A stretch of DNA of 32,184 nt, taken from NCBI GenBank assembly GCA_029210175.1, contig JARGPL010000023.1, positions 1 to 32,184 on the forward strand. Reading direction: 5' to 3'. Source of the stretch: Minwuia sp. GTDB lineage: Bacteria > Pseudomonadota > Alphaproteobacteria > Minwuiales > Minwuiaceae. The notes beneath the pieces are model-generated. The model saw only the letters and a list, made by a program, of their open reading frames with translations. It was not told the DNA's origin and ran no database searches. Shown in pieces: positions 32,071-32,184 of the stretch; positions within the stretch are counted from its first letter, which is position 1; each line of letters begins with the position of its first letter. Made by a program: the position numbers and the translations under genes.

Positions 32071-32184
32071 TGTATGTCTTGTATGTCTTGAGTGTTGTTT
32101 TGTGGGTTTGTTGTCTGGGTGCGTGGTTGAAGAGGGATTTGCGAGCCTTTGTTTTCAGCGGTTTGTGGATCGTGTGTGTTGGCC
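32071..32184. other. G+T-rich upstream region with a 9-bp tandem repeat
   Basis: No gene is seen here. GTATGTCTT occurs twice in tandem (32072-32080 and 32081-32089), and most of the rest of the + strand is unusually poor in A and C. It lies upstream of the autoinducer-binding-domain gene, so it may hold that gene's promoter or operator. Confidence 0.4.

Noticed and set aside
1-32184. CRISPR array
   Set aside because: No regularly spaced identical repeats were seen anywhere in the window.

Overview
The window looks like a high-GC alphaproteobacterium, probably a Rhodospirillales-type lineage. The clues are a HIG1-type twin-helix membrane protein next to a PduO-type cobalamin adenosyltransferase, GC-rich codon use, and many ATGA/GTGA gene overlaps. 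This assignment is an inference from gene content, not a database result. The window has two parts that meet at a tRNA-Val(GAC) gene at 20314-20388 (minus strand): a defence island on the left and ordinary metabolic genes on the right.

Left part, 1 to about 20310. It opens with the 3' end of an IS66-family element (1-141). That element ends inside the 3' end of a broken vsr mismatch endonuclease gene (138-563, minus), which also carries an in-frame amber codon. A divergent 26-codon stub beginning like a Dcm-type cytosine methyltransferase follows (613-693). Next is a complete type I Zorya anti-phage operon, zorA-zorB-zorC-zorD (699-8843): a MotA/MotB-like membrane motor with a long cytoplasmic tail, an EH-signature protein, and a SNF2 helicase with an Mrr-like nuclease end.

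Immediately after it comes an expanded type I restriction-modification locus (9003-19858). Between hsdM-hsdS and hsdR lie four extra genes: two unrecognised proteins, a GIY-YIG/T5orf172-type nuclease-like protein, and a single-chain GmrSD-like DUF262/DUF1524 protein whose stop codon overlaps the hsdR start. Shared orientation and overlaps suggest a composite system that combines methylation-based restriction with a probable modified-DNA (type IV-like) nuclease. About 455 bp without a convincing gene (19859-20313) separates hsdR from the 3' end of the tRNA, which fits a tRNA-targeted island whose integrase is absent from this window.

Right part, 20314 to 32184. The tRNA has a good sigma-70 promoter and a leader hairpin. 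Minus-strand operon HAD phosphatase - MaoC - enoyl-CoA hydratase/isomerase (20508-22498) diverges from an HSL-type esterase (22590-23540). Then come a DUF3179 exported protein, a leucine-dehydrogenase-type amino-acid dehydrogenase, a phosphodiesterase/alkaline-phosphatase superfamily protein coupled to a PaiB-like flavoprotein, a NIPSNAP protein divergent from an ArsR regulator with an apparently leaderless promoter, a PQQ-type sugar dehydrogenase, and the minus-strand set of HIG1 protein, cobalamin adenosyltransferase and tag glycosylase. At the right edge is a LuxR-like autoinducer-binding-domain protein that lacks the DNA-binding half.

The known systems (Zorya I, type I RM) are confidently recognised. 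The least described material is the four-gene insert inside the hsd operon, especially 11704-12561, 12605-13159 and 13355-14224.
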